Source: Streptococcus mitis
Lineage (GTDB): Bacteria > Bacillota > Bacilli > Lactobacillales > Streptococcaceae
Direction: 5' to 3'
Assembly (NCBI RefSeq): GCF_002860865.1
Contig: NZ_PKIE01000002.1
Span: forward strand, 231,676-295,675
Length of the DNA stretch: 64,000 bases
How positions within the stretch are numbered: the first letter of the stretch is position 1; every line of letters starts with the position of its first letter. The translations under genes were made by a program, and so were the position numbers. The notes below the pieces were generated by a model. That model made no database searches. It saw only the letters and a list, made by a program, of their open reading frames with translations, and was not told the origin of the DNA. This document shows, in pieces, positions 55,024-64,000 of the stretch.

Positions 55024-55257
55024 ATGATTTACAAAGTTTTTTATCAAGAAACAAAAGAACGTAGCCCACGTCGTGAAACAACACGCGCACTTTACCTAGA
55101 CATCGATGCCAGCTCAGAACTTGAGGGTCGCATCGCTGCTCGCCAACTTGTAGAAGAAAATCGCCCAGAGTACAACATCGAGTATATCGAACGCTTGTCT
55201 GACAAATTGCTAGATTACGAAAAAGAAACTGGCGCCTTCGAAATCACGGAGTTCTAA
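55024..55257 (+). CDS. rpoY: RNA polymerase epsilon subunit RpoY
   Basis: 77-aa DUF1447 protein ([20 protein letters not shown]...), a small subunit of Firmicute RNA polymerase. AGAAAGGAA upstream. One nucleotide before rnjA, as is standard. Confidence 0.94.
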   Translation: MIYKVFYQETKERSPRRETTRALYLDIDASSELEGRIAARQLVEENRPEYNIEYIERLSDKLLDYEKETGAFEITEF

Positions 55258-55258
55258 T

Positions 55259-56938
55259 ATGGCCTATACTCTTAAACCTGAAGAAGTCGGCGTTTTTGCC
55301 ATCGGTGGTCTGGGAGAAATCGGGAAAAACACATACGGAATTGAATACCAAGACGAGATTATCATCGTCGATGCTGGGATTAAATTCCCAGAAGATGACT
55401 TGCTTGGTATCGACTATGTCATTCCTGACTACTCTTACATCGTAGACAATATCGACCGCGTCAAGGCTGTTCTGATTACACACGGACACGAGGACCACAT
55501 CGGTGGGATTCCATTCCTACTCAAGCAAGCAAATGTCCCAATCTATGCTGGACCACTTGCCTTGGCTTTAATCCGTGGAAAACTCGAAGAACACGGTCTC
55601 TTGCGCAACGCCAAACTTTACGAAATCAACCACAACACTGAGTTGACCTTTAAAAATCTCAAGGCAACTTTCTTTAGAACGACTCACTCTATTCCAGAGC
55701 CTTTGGGGATTGTTATCCATACTCCTCAAGGAAAAATCGTCTGTACGGGTGACTTTAAGTTTGACTTAACACCAGTTGGTGAACCAGCAGATTTGCACCG
55801 TATGGCAGCCCTTGGTGAAGACGGCGTGCTCTGTCTCCTGTCTGACTCAACAAATGCGGAAGTGCCAACCTTTACCAACTCTGAAAAAGTCGTTGGCCAG
55901 TCCATCATGAAGATTATCCAAGGCATCGAAGGACGTATCATCTTTGCATCCTTTGCCTCAAATATCTTCCGTCTCCAACAAGCAACAGAAGCTGCTGTTA
56001 AGACAGGACGTAAGATTGCGGTCTTTGGCCGTTCTATGGAAAAGGCTATTGTCAACGGAATTGAGCTTGGTTACATCAAAGCTCCTAAGGGAACCTTTAT
56101 CGAGCCAAATGAAATCAAAGACTACCCTGCAGGAGAAATTCTGATTCTCTGTACAGGTAGTCAAGGCGAGCCTATGGCAGCCCTCTCTCGTATCGCCAAC
56201 GGAACCCACCGTCAGGTGCAACTCCAACCAGGTGATACCGTTATCTTCTCTTCAAGTCCAATCCCTGGAAACACGACTAGCGTCAACAAGCTGATTAACA
56301 TCATTTCTGAAGCTGGTGTCGAAGTTATCCACGGTAAAGTGAACAATATCCATACATCTGGACACGGTGGTCAGCAAGAGCAAAAACTTATGCTCCGCTT
56401 GATTAAGCCAAAATACTTCATGCCTGTCCACGGTGAATACCGCATGCAGAAAGTCCATGCTGGACTAGCGGTGGATACTGGTGTCGAGAAGGACAATATC
56501 TTTATCATGAGCAATGGTGATGTGCTTGCCCTCACTGCTGACTCAGCTCGTATAGCAGGCCATTTCAACGCCCAAGATATCTATGTCGATGGAAATCGTA
56601 TCGGTGAAATCGGCGCAGCTGTCCTCAAAGATCGTCGTGATCTATCTGAAGACGGTGTCGTTCTAGCAGTCGCAACTGTTGACTTCAAGTCGCAGATGAT
56701 TCTGTCTGGTCCAGATATCCTCAGCCGAGGCTTTGTCTACATGAGAGAATCTGGTGACTTGATTCGCCAAAGCCAACGCATCCTCTTCAATGCGATTCGT
56801 ATCGCACTGAAAAACAAGGACGCCAGCGTGCAATCTGTCAATGGTGCCATTGTCAACGCCATTCGCCCCTTCCTTTATGAAAATACAGAACGTGAACCGA
56901 TTATCATCCCGATGATCCTCACACCAGATGAAGAATAA
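55259..56938 (+). CDS. rnjA: Ribonuclease J1
   Basis: 559 aa. Metallo-beta-lactamase core with [10 protein letters not shown] (metal ligands), beta-CASP domain ([13 protein letters not shown]) and C-terminal domain. 5'-3' exo- and endoribonuclease for mRNA decay and rRNA maturation. Confidence 0.96.
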   Translation: MAYTLKPEEVGVFAIGGLGEIGKNTYGIEYQDEIIIVDAGIKFPEDDLLGIDYVIPDYSYIVDNIDRVKAVLITHGHEDHIGGIPFLLKQANVPIYAGPLALALIRGKLEEHGLLRNAKLYEINHNTELTFKNLKATFFRTTHSIPEPLGIVIHTPQGKIVCTGDFKFDLTPVGEPADLHRMAALGEDGVLCLLSDSTNAEVPTFTNSEKVVGQSIMKIIQGIEGRIIFASFASNIFRLQQATEAAVKTGRKIAVFGRSMEKAIVNGIELGYIKAPKGTFIEPNEIKDYPAGEILILCTGSQGEPMAALSRIANGTHRQVQLQPGDTVIFSSSPIPGNTTSVNKLINIISEAGVEVIHGKVNNIHTSGHGGQQEQKLMLRLIKPKYFMPVHGEYRMQKVHAGLAVDTGVEKDNIFIMSNGDVLALTADSARIAGHFNAQDIYVDGNRIGEIGAAVLKDRRDLSEDGVVLAVATVDFKSQMILSGPDILSRGFVYMRESGDLIRQSQRILFNAIRIALKNKDASVQSVNGAIVNAIRPFLYENTEREPIIIPMILTPDEE

Positions 56939-56943
56939 ATCAT

Positions 56944-56972
56944 AAAACAGCCCCGTCTTCGGAGCTGTTTTT
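56944..56972. terminator. Bidirectional terminator between rnjA and mnmG
   Basis: AAAACAGCCCCG-TCTT-CGGAGCTGTTTTT, convergent genes on both sides. Confidence 0.92.
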
Positions 56973-56974
56973 CT

Positions 56975-58888
56975 CTATGCTTTCTTTTCTTGATTTTTAG
57001 AAATACTACGATTTTTACCTTCCAAATATACCATCAAAATAGAAATATCTGCTGGGTTTACTCCCGAAATACGGCTGGCTTGGCCGATGGTTTCTGGATT
57101 GATGAGTTTGAACTTCTGACGGGCTTCGGTTGCGATAGAATCAATGTCATCCCAGTCGATATTGGCTGGAATGCGTTTTTCTTCCATGCGTTTCATCTTG
57201 GCAACCTGATCCATAGCTTTTGAGATGTAACCCTCGTATTTGATTTCTGTTTCAATCAATTCGATAATCTTGTCATCCAAGTCCTCTGCAGCTGGTCCGA
57301 TAAAGGCCACCACATCTTGATAAGAAACTTCTGGACGGCGAAGGAATTCCTTGGCTGTCACTGCATCTGTCAACGACTTGAAGCCCATCTCCTCAACCTT
57401 GGCATTGGTTTCCTTGACTGGCTTAAGTTTGATGCTGTCTAGGCGTTTCATCTCATTTTCAAATTGATTTTTCTTGATTTCAAAGCGAGCCCAGCGTTCA
57501 TCATCTACAAGGCCAATCTCACGTCCCATCTCTGTCAAACGCATATCAGCATTGTCATGACGGAGGATGAGACGGTATTCAGCACGACTGGTCAAGAGAC
57601 GGTAGGGTTCAATGGTTCCCTTGGTCACCAAGTCATCAATCATGACCCCAATGTAACCGTCACTGCGCTTCAAAATCAATTCAGGCTTGCCTTGGATTTT
57701 CAGAGCCGCATTGATACCAGCGATAATCCCTTGACCTGCTGCTTCTTCGTAACCTGACGTTCCATTGGTCTGACCAGCAGTGAAAAGTCCTGAGATTTTC
57801 TTGGTTTCCAGAGTCGCACGCAACTGATGAGGCAAGACCATGTCATACTCAATGGCATAACCAGTTCGCATCATCTCAGCATTTTCCAAACCTTTGATAG
57901 AATGAACCAGCTCACGTTGGACATCCTCAGGTAGACTGGTTGAAAGTCCTTGAACATAGACTTCCTCAGTATTTCGCCCTTCTGGTTCAAGGAAAAGTTG
58001 GTGACGTTCCTTGTCCGCAAAGCGCACAATCTTGTCTTCAATCGATGGACAGTAACGAGGTCCCACTCCCTTGACCACACCTGTAAACATAGGCGCACGG
58101 TGGAGGTTATTTTGGATAATCTCATGACTGGTACCATTGGTATAGGTCAACCAGCATGGCACTTGGTCTTTGACATAATCCTCATCACGCGAAGTGTATG
58201 AGAAGTGATTAGGCGCTTCGTCTCCTGGCTGAATCTCTGTCACATCGTAGTTGATAGAAGAAGCCTTGACACGTGGAGGTGTTCCTGTCTTGAAACGACC
58301 AATTTCGAGGCCCAGTTCCTTGAGATTGTCAGCTAGGTTAATAGAAGCCAAGCTGTGGTTAGGACCTGATGAATACTTAAGATCTCCAATGATAATTTCC
58401 CCACGGAGGGCCGTCCCTGTAGTCACGATAACAGCCTTAGCAGCATACTCTTGATGGGTCGCTGTACGAACACCGACAACTTTGCCATCTTCAACCAAAA
58501 TCTCATCAATCATGGTCTGACGAAGGGTCAGATTTTCTTGATTTTCAACCGTCTTGCGCATTTCCTTGGAGTAAAGCTCCTTGTCAGCCTGCGCACGAAG
58601 GGCACGGACAGCTGGCCCCTTCCCTGTGTTAAGCATCTTCATCTGAATGTAAGTCTTATCAATGGTTTTGGCCATCTCGCCACCGAGGGCATCAACTTCA
58701 CGCACAACGATCCCCTTGGCAGAACCACCGATAGAGGGGTTACAAGGCATGAAAGCCAGCATTTCAATGTTGATAGTCGCAAGCAGGACCTTACAGCCCA
58801 TACGGCTAGCGGCCAAGGAAGCCTCAACCCCAGCGTGTCCCGCACCAATTACAATAATATCGTATTCTTCAGTAAAATTATATGTCAT
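56975..58888 (-). CDS. mnmG: tRNA U34 carboxymethylaminomethyl enzyme MnmG
   Basis: 637 aa, FAD-binding [10 protein letters not shown] at the N-terminus, GidA signatures [12 protein letters not shown] and [13 protein letters not shown]. With MnmE modifies the wobble uridine of tRNAs. The C-terminus is the helical MnmE-binding domain. Confidence 0.96.
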   Translation of the reverse strand: MTYNFTEEYDIIVIGAGHAGVEASLAASRMGCKVLLATINIEMLAFMPCNPSIGGSAKGIVVREVDALGGEMAKTIDKTYIQMKMLNTGKGPAVRALRAQADKELYSKEMRKTVENQENLTLRQTMIDEILVEDGKVVGVRTATHQEYAAKAVIVTTGTALRGEIIIGDLKYSSGPNHSLASINLADNLKELGLEIGRFKTGTPPRVKASSINYDVTEIQPGDEAPNHFSYTSRDEDYVKDQVPCWLTYTNGTSHEIIQNNLHRAPMFTGVVKGVGPRYCPSIEDKIVRFADKERHQLFLEPEGRNTEEVYVQGLSTSLPEDVQRELVHSIKGLENAEMMRTGYAIEYDMVLPHQLRATLETKKISGLFTAGQTNGTSGYEEAAGQGIIAGINAALKIQGKPELILKRSDGYIGVMIDDLVTKGTIEPYRLLTSRAEYRLILRHDNADMRLTEMGREIGLVDDERWARFEIKKNQFENEMKRLDSIKLKPVKETNAKVEEMGFKSLTDAVTAKEFLRRPEVSYQDVVAFIGPAAEDLDDKIIELIETEIKYEGYISKAMDQVAKMKRMEEKRIPANIDWDDIDSIATEARQKFKLINPETIGQASRISGVNPADISILMVYLEGKNRSISKNQEKKA

Positions 58889-59306
58889 TTCTTAACCTTT
58901 CAAAAATTTCTCGTAAATAAGGAACTAACTTCTCCTCCTCTAGAGCTTGAGCCATAGTAACCCATTTAAAATGCGTATGCTCTTCAGGATCTAATCGGAT
59001 AATTGGCTTCTCCCCAACCCACTCTGCTTTATAAACTAAGCGAGTAAAGACAGTATCCTTAGAGGTATCCAGTTGACTATCTTCGTGAAGAAGTTTGAGC
59101 GAACTGCTATCTAGCCTAACTCCCGCTTCTTCAATGCATTCTCTAAGAGCACCATCTCGCGGAAGTTCACCCTTTTCAACCCCGCCACCAGGAATATCCC
59201 AGTAAGTTGGATAAACGTTGGGTTCTCCTCTTTTAATTTCCGAACGCTGAATGAGCAAATAATCACCACCACTATGAACAAGTACATGGGCAATAAGCTT
59301 AACCAT
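58878..59306 (-). CDS. NUDIX hydrolase
   Basis: 142 aa with the Nudix box [22 protein letters not shown]. Substrate unknown (nucleotide or sugar-nucleotide pyrophosphate). Its stop overlaps mnmG start by 11 nt. Confidence 0.92.
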   Translation of the reverse strand: MVKLIAHVLVHSGGDYLLIQRSEIKRGEPNVYPTYWDIPGGGVEKGELPRDGALRECIEEAGVRLDSSSLKLLHEDSQLDTSKDTVFTRLVYKAEWVGEKPIIRLDPEEHTHFKWVTMAQALEEEKLVPYLREIFERLRNDI

Positions 59307-59317
59307 CCTTTTCTCTC

Positions 59318-59773
59318 CTATTTCTCAAGATGAATGTGTCTTAGTTGGCCGTCCCAATCTGGCAGGGCTGTTTTTAAAAAGGCTGGAACTAGCTGGATAT
59401 TCTGGAGCTGGTCCAAATCAATCCACTCACAGGGCTGACTTTTCTCATCTTCCTGCATGGTCAATGGGGCATCTTCAAGCAAGTCCACCAGATAATGAAA
59501 CTCAATGTTGTGATAGGAAACACCGTCTTGTTCAAAACGATTTTCAACCACAAAAGCTAGCTGCCCAGCTTGAGCTTTAACACCCAGTTCTTCCCTCACT
59601 TCGCGGACTACCGCTTCTTCCGTTCTTTCATTGACTTGAATCGCACCTCCAATTGTGTAATACTTTCCCTTGTCTTTGGTAACTAGGAGCTTGCGATTTT
59701 GGACAATCAAGGCTGTCGCCCGAACACCAAAAACTGTATTTCCTACTTTTGTCCGAAAGTCTTGCTGAGTCAT
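59318..59773 (-). CDS. NUDIX hydrolase
   Basis: 151 aa; Nudix box GGAIQVNERTEEAVVREVREEL. The start at MTQQDFRTK has AAAGGA upstream. Separate paralogue from the adjacent NUDIX gene (12-nt gap). Confidence 0.9.
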   Translation of the reverse strand: MTQQDFRTKVGNTVFGVRATALIVQNRKLLVTKDKGKYYTIGGAIQVNERTEEAVVREVREELGVKAQAGQLAFVVENRFEQDGVSYHNIEFHYLVDLLEDAPLTMQEDEKSQPCEWIDLDQLQNIQLVPAFLKTALPDWDGQLRHIHLEK

Positions 59774-59913
59774 TCTTGTCCTTTCCTCTAAACGACACAA
59801 AAACAGTCAAAACTCCAAAGAAGTGCAGGACAAAAAAGCCTGCAACATCCATGAGCTTTGACCATCATTTCTATTGCTTTTATTATTGTAGCAAATTGAG
59901 AAAATTTGTCAAT

Positions 59914-61380
<1,467 letters not shown>

Positions 61381-61458
61381 TCATTATAACATGCTTGGTT
61401 GGAGAAGACAAGAAAGAGGCTGTCAATCGACCAACCTCTGGTTTTATTGATAAAAACT

Positions 61459-61674
61459 TTAGTCATCATCGTCTCTATAAAAATATTTTCTATACACTCT
61501 TGATAATACCAAAATTAATGCCAATATCATACCAAGAGCTATAATAATAGAATTTATTAGATTTATTTTAGTATATCCAATCACTAGTCCAATAATTGGA
61601 CTAGTAGACATGCTTAGATATAATAAAAATGACAAAAAATGAATTTCACCAATTCCAGCAAAAAAATGTTTCAT
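61459..61674 (-). CDS. Small membrane protein of unknown function
   Basis: 71 aa, two helices (ILSFLLYLSMSTSPIIGLVIG; IIIALGMILALILVL) and a basic/acidic tail ending YRDDDD. Part of an AT-rich cluster of small membrane genes between mnmA and an Rgg-type regulator. Confidence 0.6.
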   Translation of the reverse strand: MKHFFAGIGEIHFLSFLLYLSMSTSPIIGLVIGYTKINLINSIIIALGMILALILVLSRVYRKYFYRDDDD

Positions 61675-61722
61675 TTTAAATATCCCAATTTTACCTTTCG
61701 TCTTAATAATCCACTAACAACT

Positions 61723-61935
61723 CTATTGACTTCTCTTTTTTTTGAAAAATCTTGATAGCAAATTTGCTCCACTTAATGCCACTAAGATTTCAATGGGCAA
61801 AAAATAGTAATCCCATATCAAATGAGAAATTAGCAATGATAGAAATAGTATACAATCAATATAACTATTCTTAAAATATTCTGTAATTACATAATACAGA
61901 AATGCCACAACCACTGAAATTAAAACAACCATCAT
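61723..61935 (-). CDS. Small membrane protein of unknown function
   Basis: 70 aa, two helices and a Lys/Arg-rich C-terminus (SRFFKKKRSQ). Same cluster; no recognised family. Start could be at either of two adjacent Met codons. Confidence 0.6.
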   Translation of the reverse strand: MMVVLISVVVAFLYYVITEYFKNSYIDCILFLSLLISHLIWDYYFLPIEILVALSGANLLSRFFKKKRSQ

Positions 61936-61965
61936 AATACTATTATCCTGTCCTTCTCACTAACT

Positions 61966-62088
61966 CTATTTCCAAAATTTCATTTTTGGGGGACTTAGTA
62001 ATGAAATTACAATTAACAACACACCTAAAATAAATAAAAATATCTCCCAAACTTTATTCTCAATTTTAATAAAGCCACCATATCTATC
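61966..62088 (-). other. Open frame continuing beyond the 243-aa ORF stop
   Basis: After the TAA at 62089-62091 the same frame stays open for 40 codons and encodes a membrane-helix-like stretch WEIFLFILGVLLIVISLL. There is no suitable start codon, so it is either lost C-terminal coding sequence or a decayed small gene. Confidence 0.4.
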
Positions 62089-62820
62089 TTACTTCTTATT
62101 TTTAAATAATTCATACTCTTTTTCTCTGATAAAGGGAAGTGAAAAATTAGAAAAAATTAGTAGAATTGAAAACAGATATCCGTCTTTCTGCATTACTAAA
62201 ATATAACCTAAAAATAAATAGACAATCAAATCTAGTACAAAAAGAGAAAATATCCTCCTTTTCATTACCTCACTTGAGTCAAAAATTCTGTTTAATAGAA
62301 ACTTTATCGTCTTATCTACACAAATTTTTATCAAAAAGATAAGAGTCAATACACGATTAGCAACTGTACCATGAAGAATAAATGGAAATATAGTTAATAT
62401 AAAACTAGAAATCTCTAAATATTTTATCCAAGGAGATTGAGACACCTTGCTTCTAAACTGACTAATTTTCTTATATTCTTTAGTCAATTTAGTATCAAAA
62501 TCTTTCCCAATTATATTAAAGATTAAGAACTCCAGGATAAAAATACTGATTAATACGATATAAGTAGAAACCTTTCCTGGGAAATATTTATTGATTAAAA
62601 TCGGGAAAATCATTAACAGAATTGAGTTTATGGCTAGACAGATAGATACTATTTTATTTTTCACTGAATATATAGGGAGCGATACTATCGCATAGAGAAA
62701 CGCTAGAAAAATAAGCAAGAAATACTCAGTGCTGCTAATTAGCGGCGCCCTTAATGATAAAAATAGATAGGCCCCCCACACGATGATATGCGCTTTACGA
62801 ATTGACTCTAGATTACTCAT
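62089..62820 (-). CDS. Polytopic membrane protein of unknown function
   Basis: 243 aa, six to seven predicted helices; very AT-rich codons. Start MSNLESIRKAH from GAGGAAG before ATG. It is divergent from the Rgg-type regulator and likely under its control. Possibly C-terminally truncated (open frame beyond the stop). Confidence 0.7.
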   Translation of the reverse strand: MSNLESIRKAHIIVWGAYLFLSLRAPLISSTEYFLLIFLAFLYAIVSLPIYSVKNKIVSICLAINSILLMIFPILINKYFPGKVSTYIVLISIFILEFLIFNIIGKDFDTKLTKEYKKISQFRSKVSQSPWIKYLEISSFILTIFPFILHGTVANRVLTLIFLIKICVDKTIKFLLNRIFDSSEVMKRRIFSLFVLDLIVYLFLGYILVMQKDGYLFSILLIFSNFSLPFIREKEYELFKNKK

Positions 62821-62858
62821 GCTTCTTCCTCTTATTCTTGGTTCCATTTTTAAACTAT

Positions 62859-62961
62859 GTCAACCTTTTTCACAACTTTATTTCGACTTTCTTTTTTACT
62901 TTTTACATTGCTATGATACAATATTTTTAATAGGATTTTATTATTTGTTAACTTTTTTCAC
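62859..62961 (+). promoter_or_regulatory. Duplicated motif in the divergent Rgg/membrane-protein promoter region
   Basis: GTCAACCTTTTTCAC (62859-62873) and GTTAACTTTTTTCAC (62947-62961) are direct repeats 88 bp apart, one beside the -35 of the membrane gene (TTGACA on the minus strand) and one just before the rgg ribosome site. Candidate regulator sites. Confidence 0.5.
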
Positions 62962-62976
62962 GAGAAGGAGTAAATC

Positions 62977-63840
62977 ATGCGTTATGATTTCGGAAAGGTC
63001 TATAAAGAAATACGTGAGTCAAAGGGGCTGACCCAAGAAGAGGTCTGTGGGGGTGTTCTCTCAAGAACTAGCTTATCAAAAATCGAAAGTGGCAAGACAA
63101 CCCCAAAATATGAAAATATGGAGTTTCTTCTCCGGCAAATCAATATGAGTTTTGAAGAGTTTGAATATATCTGTCAACTTTATCAACCAAGTCAACGCAC
63201 AGAGATTATGCAAACCTATCTCAATATGCGTTCCATTATCGGGACCAGCGATCTTGTCAATTTATTTCAAAAATGCCAAGACTACCTCAATACCCACCAC
63301 GATCTCCCTATAGAAGAAATCAGAGACATGCTTGAAGTTGTCATTTATATCCGTCAACACGGGGCAGGGGAACTATCAGATCACGCAGAACAGGTTGTCA
63401 AGAAACTTTGGAGAAAAATTGAAAAACAAGATACATGGTATGAGAGTGACCTAAAAATCCTCAATACCATCCTTTTCAGCTTTCCCATTGAACACCTCCA
63501 TCTCATCACTGGAAAAATCTTGCAACGCCTAGAAGTTTATAAAAACTATCAACATTTATATGACTTGCGAATGGCAATCCTGCTTAACCTTTCCACACTC
63601 TATCTATACAATCAAGATAAAAACATGTGTAAGCAAATCTGCTACACTTTACTGGAAGATGCCAAGAACAAGAAAAGCTATGATAGGCTTGCTATCTGCT
63701 ATGTCCGTATTGGGATTTGTAGGGATGATGCTAAACTTATCCAAAAAGGTTTCTCACTTCTGGAGCTGGTCGATGAAACTTCTATGCTGTCTCATCTCAA
63801 ACAAGAAGTAGAGACCTATTATCAAGCGAAGGAAATATAA
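62977..63840 (+). CDS. Rgg/MutR-family transcription regulator
   Basis: 287 aa. HTH at residues 5-60 (VYKEIRESKGLTQEEVCGGVLSRTSLSKIE), then helical repeats of the Rgg domain. No SHP-like ORF is obvious in the window near it. Divergent to the small membrane cluster, its likely target. Confidence 0.85.
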   Translation: MRYDFGKVYKEIRESKGLTQEEVCGGVLSRTSLSKIESGKTTPKYENMEFLLRQINMSFEEFEYICQLYQPSQRTEIMQTYLNMRSIIGTSDLVNLFQKCQDYLNTHHDLPIEEIRDMLEVVIYIRQHGAGELSDHAEQVVKKLWRKIEKQDTWYESDLKILNTILFSFPIEHLHLITGKILQRLEVYKNYQHLYDLRMAILLNLSTLYLYNQDKNMCKQICYTLLEDAKNKKSYDRLAICYVRIGICRDDAKLIQKGFSLLELVDETSMLSHLKQEVETYYQAKEI

Positions 63841-63891
63841 AAAAGTCGAGGGATTTCCCAATGTCATTAAGTTAGTGATCTAACTCTTTAA

Positions 63892-63948
63892 ATAGGAGAT
63901 AGGATTGAGAACATCAAAGTGATTCTCTATCCTATCTTCTATTTTTTT
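63892..63948 (+). terminator. Terminator after the Rgg/MutR gene
   Basis: ATAGGAGATAGGAT...ATCCTATCTTCTAT with an inner GAGAA/TTCTC stem and TTTTTTT behind it; a very stable hairpin. Confidence 0.88.
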
Positions 63949-64000
63949 GCATGACAAATAAAGGTTTTTTCACCCTATTTTTTGAGATTTATGTTACTCT

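Overview
The window is chromosomal DNA of a mitis-group Streptococcus (S. pneumoniae / S. mitis complex). The evidence is five BOX-type intergenic repeats, a SigX com-box in front of ccs4, an Rgg/SHP/VP1 peptide-signalling locus, and a gene order that largely follows the pneumococcal chromosome (nrdD-ccs4-cls-folC, ruvX-ireB-spx, uvrA/corA, tag-ruvA-mutL, nrdI, the met operon, rgg-tsaD, rnjA, mnmG-mnmA). From memory, two departures from typical S. pneumoniae are that no riboflavin operon lies between mutL and ruvA, and that a small membrane-protein/Rgg cluster rather than pspA follows mnmA. These favour S. mitis or an atypical pneumococcus, but the species cannot be fixed from this window.

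Layout: 0-3.8 kb, the anaerobic ribonucleotide reductase cluster (nrdD, a 46-aa protein, a GNAT enzyme, nrdG) with a pair of NrdR boxes at its promoter. 3.8-9 kb, competence-induced ccs4 with a 47-aa upstream gene, cardiolipin synthase, folC and a lipoprotein. 9-11.4 kb, DUF1292/ruvX/ireB, a DUF1307-type lipoprotein and spx. 11.5-14.6 kb, a P-type Mg2+ ATPase (mgtA) with a long leader holding an M-box riboswitch, a terminator-like hairpin and a 23-codon leader peptide whose RNA can form alternative hairpins. 14.6-18.5 kb, pepQ and uvrA.

18.5-28.0 kb is a 9.5-kb satellite prophage (PICI-like) between uvrA and corA, bounded by a 16-bp direct repeat that carries the corA -10 box. It has a tyrosine integrase, a CI-like repressor and a Cro-like regulator with three operators, a Rha-family regulator, a RepA-like ATPase next to a dense TTTACA/TGTAAA array (probable origin), and several unrecognised small genes. 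No structural or packaging gene is recognised. A promoter-plus-terminator unit without an ORF predicts a ~105-nt RNA that shares a 30-nt segment with the integrase mRNA leader.

28-37.5 kb: corA, a DUF1129 membrane protein, a TfoX-N protein, an S66 peptidase that has lost a normal start codon, a SemiSWEET, tag, ruvA, mutL, a LytTR/DUF3021 pair and an Nramp-like transporter lacking the usual metal-binding motif. 37.9-42.6 kb: nrdI, a membrane protein and a YesL/YesM/YesN-type two-component system. 42.7-49.6 kb: an ECF-type membrane protein, the methionine ABC system with a perfect MET-box, an amino-acid binding lipoprotein and azlCD. 50-52.2 kb: the quorum-sensing locus CPBP protease - VP1-like double-glycine peptide - SHP - Rgg, with symmetric Rgg-box candidates between the divergent promoters. 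52.3-61 kb: housekeeping genes tsaD, rimI, tsaB, rpoY, rnjA, mnmG, two NUDIX enzymes and mnmA. 61-64 kb: a hairpin-rich intergenic region, AT-rich small membrane proteins and a second Rgg-type regulator.
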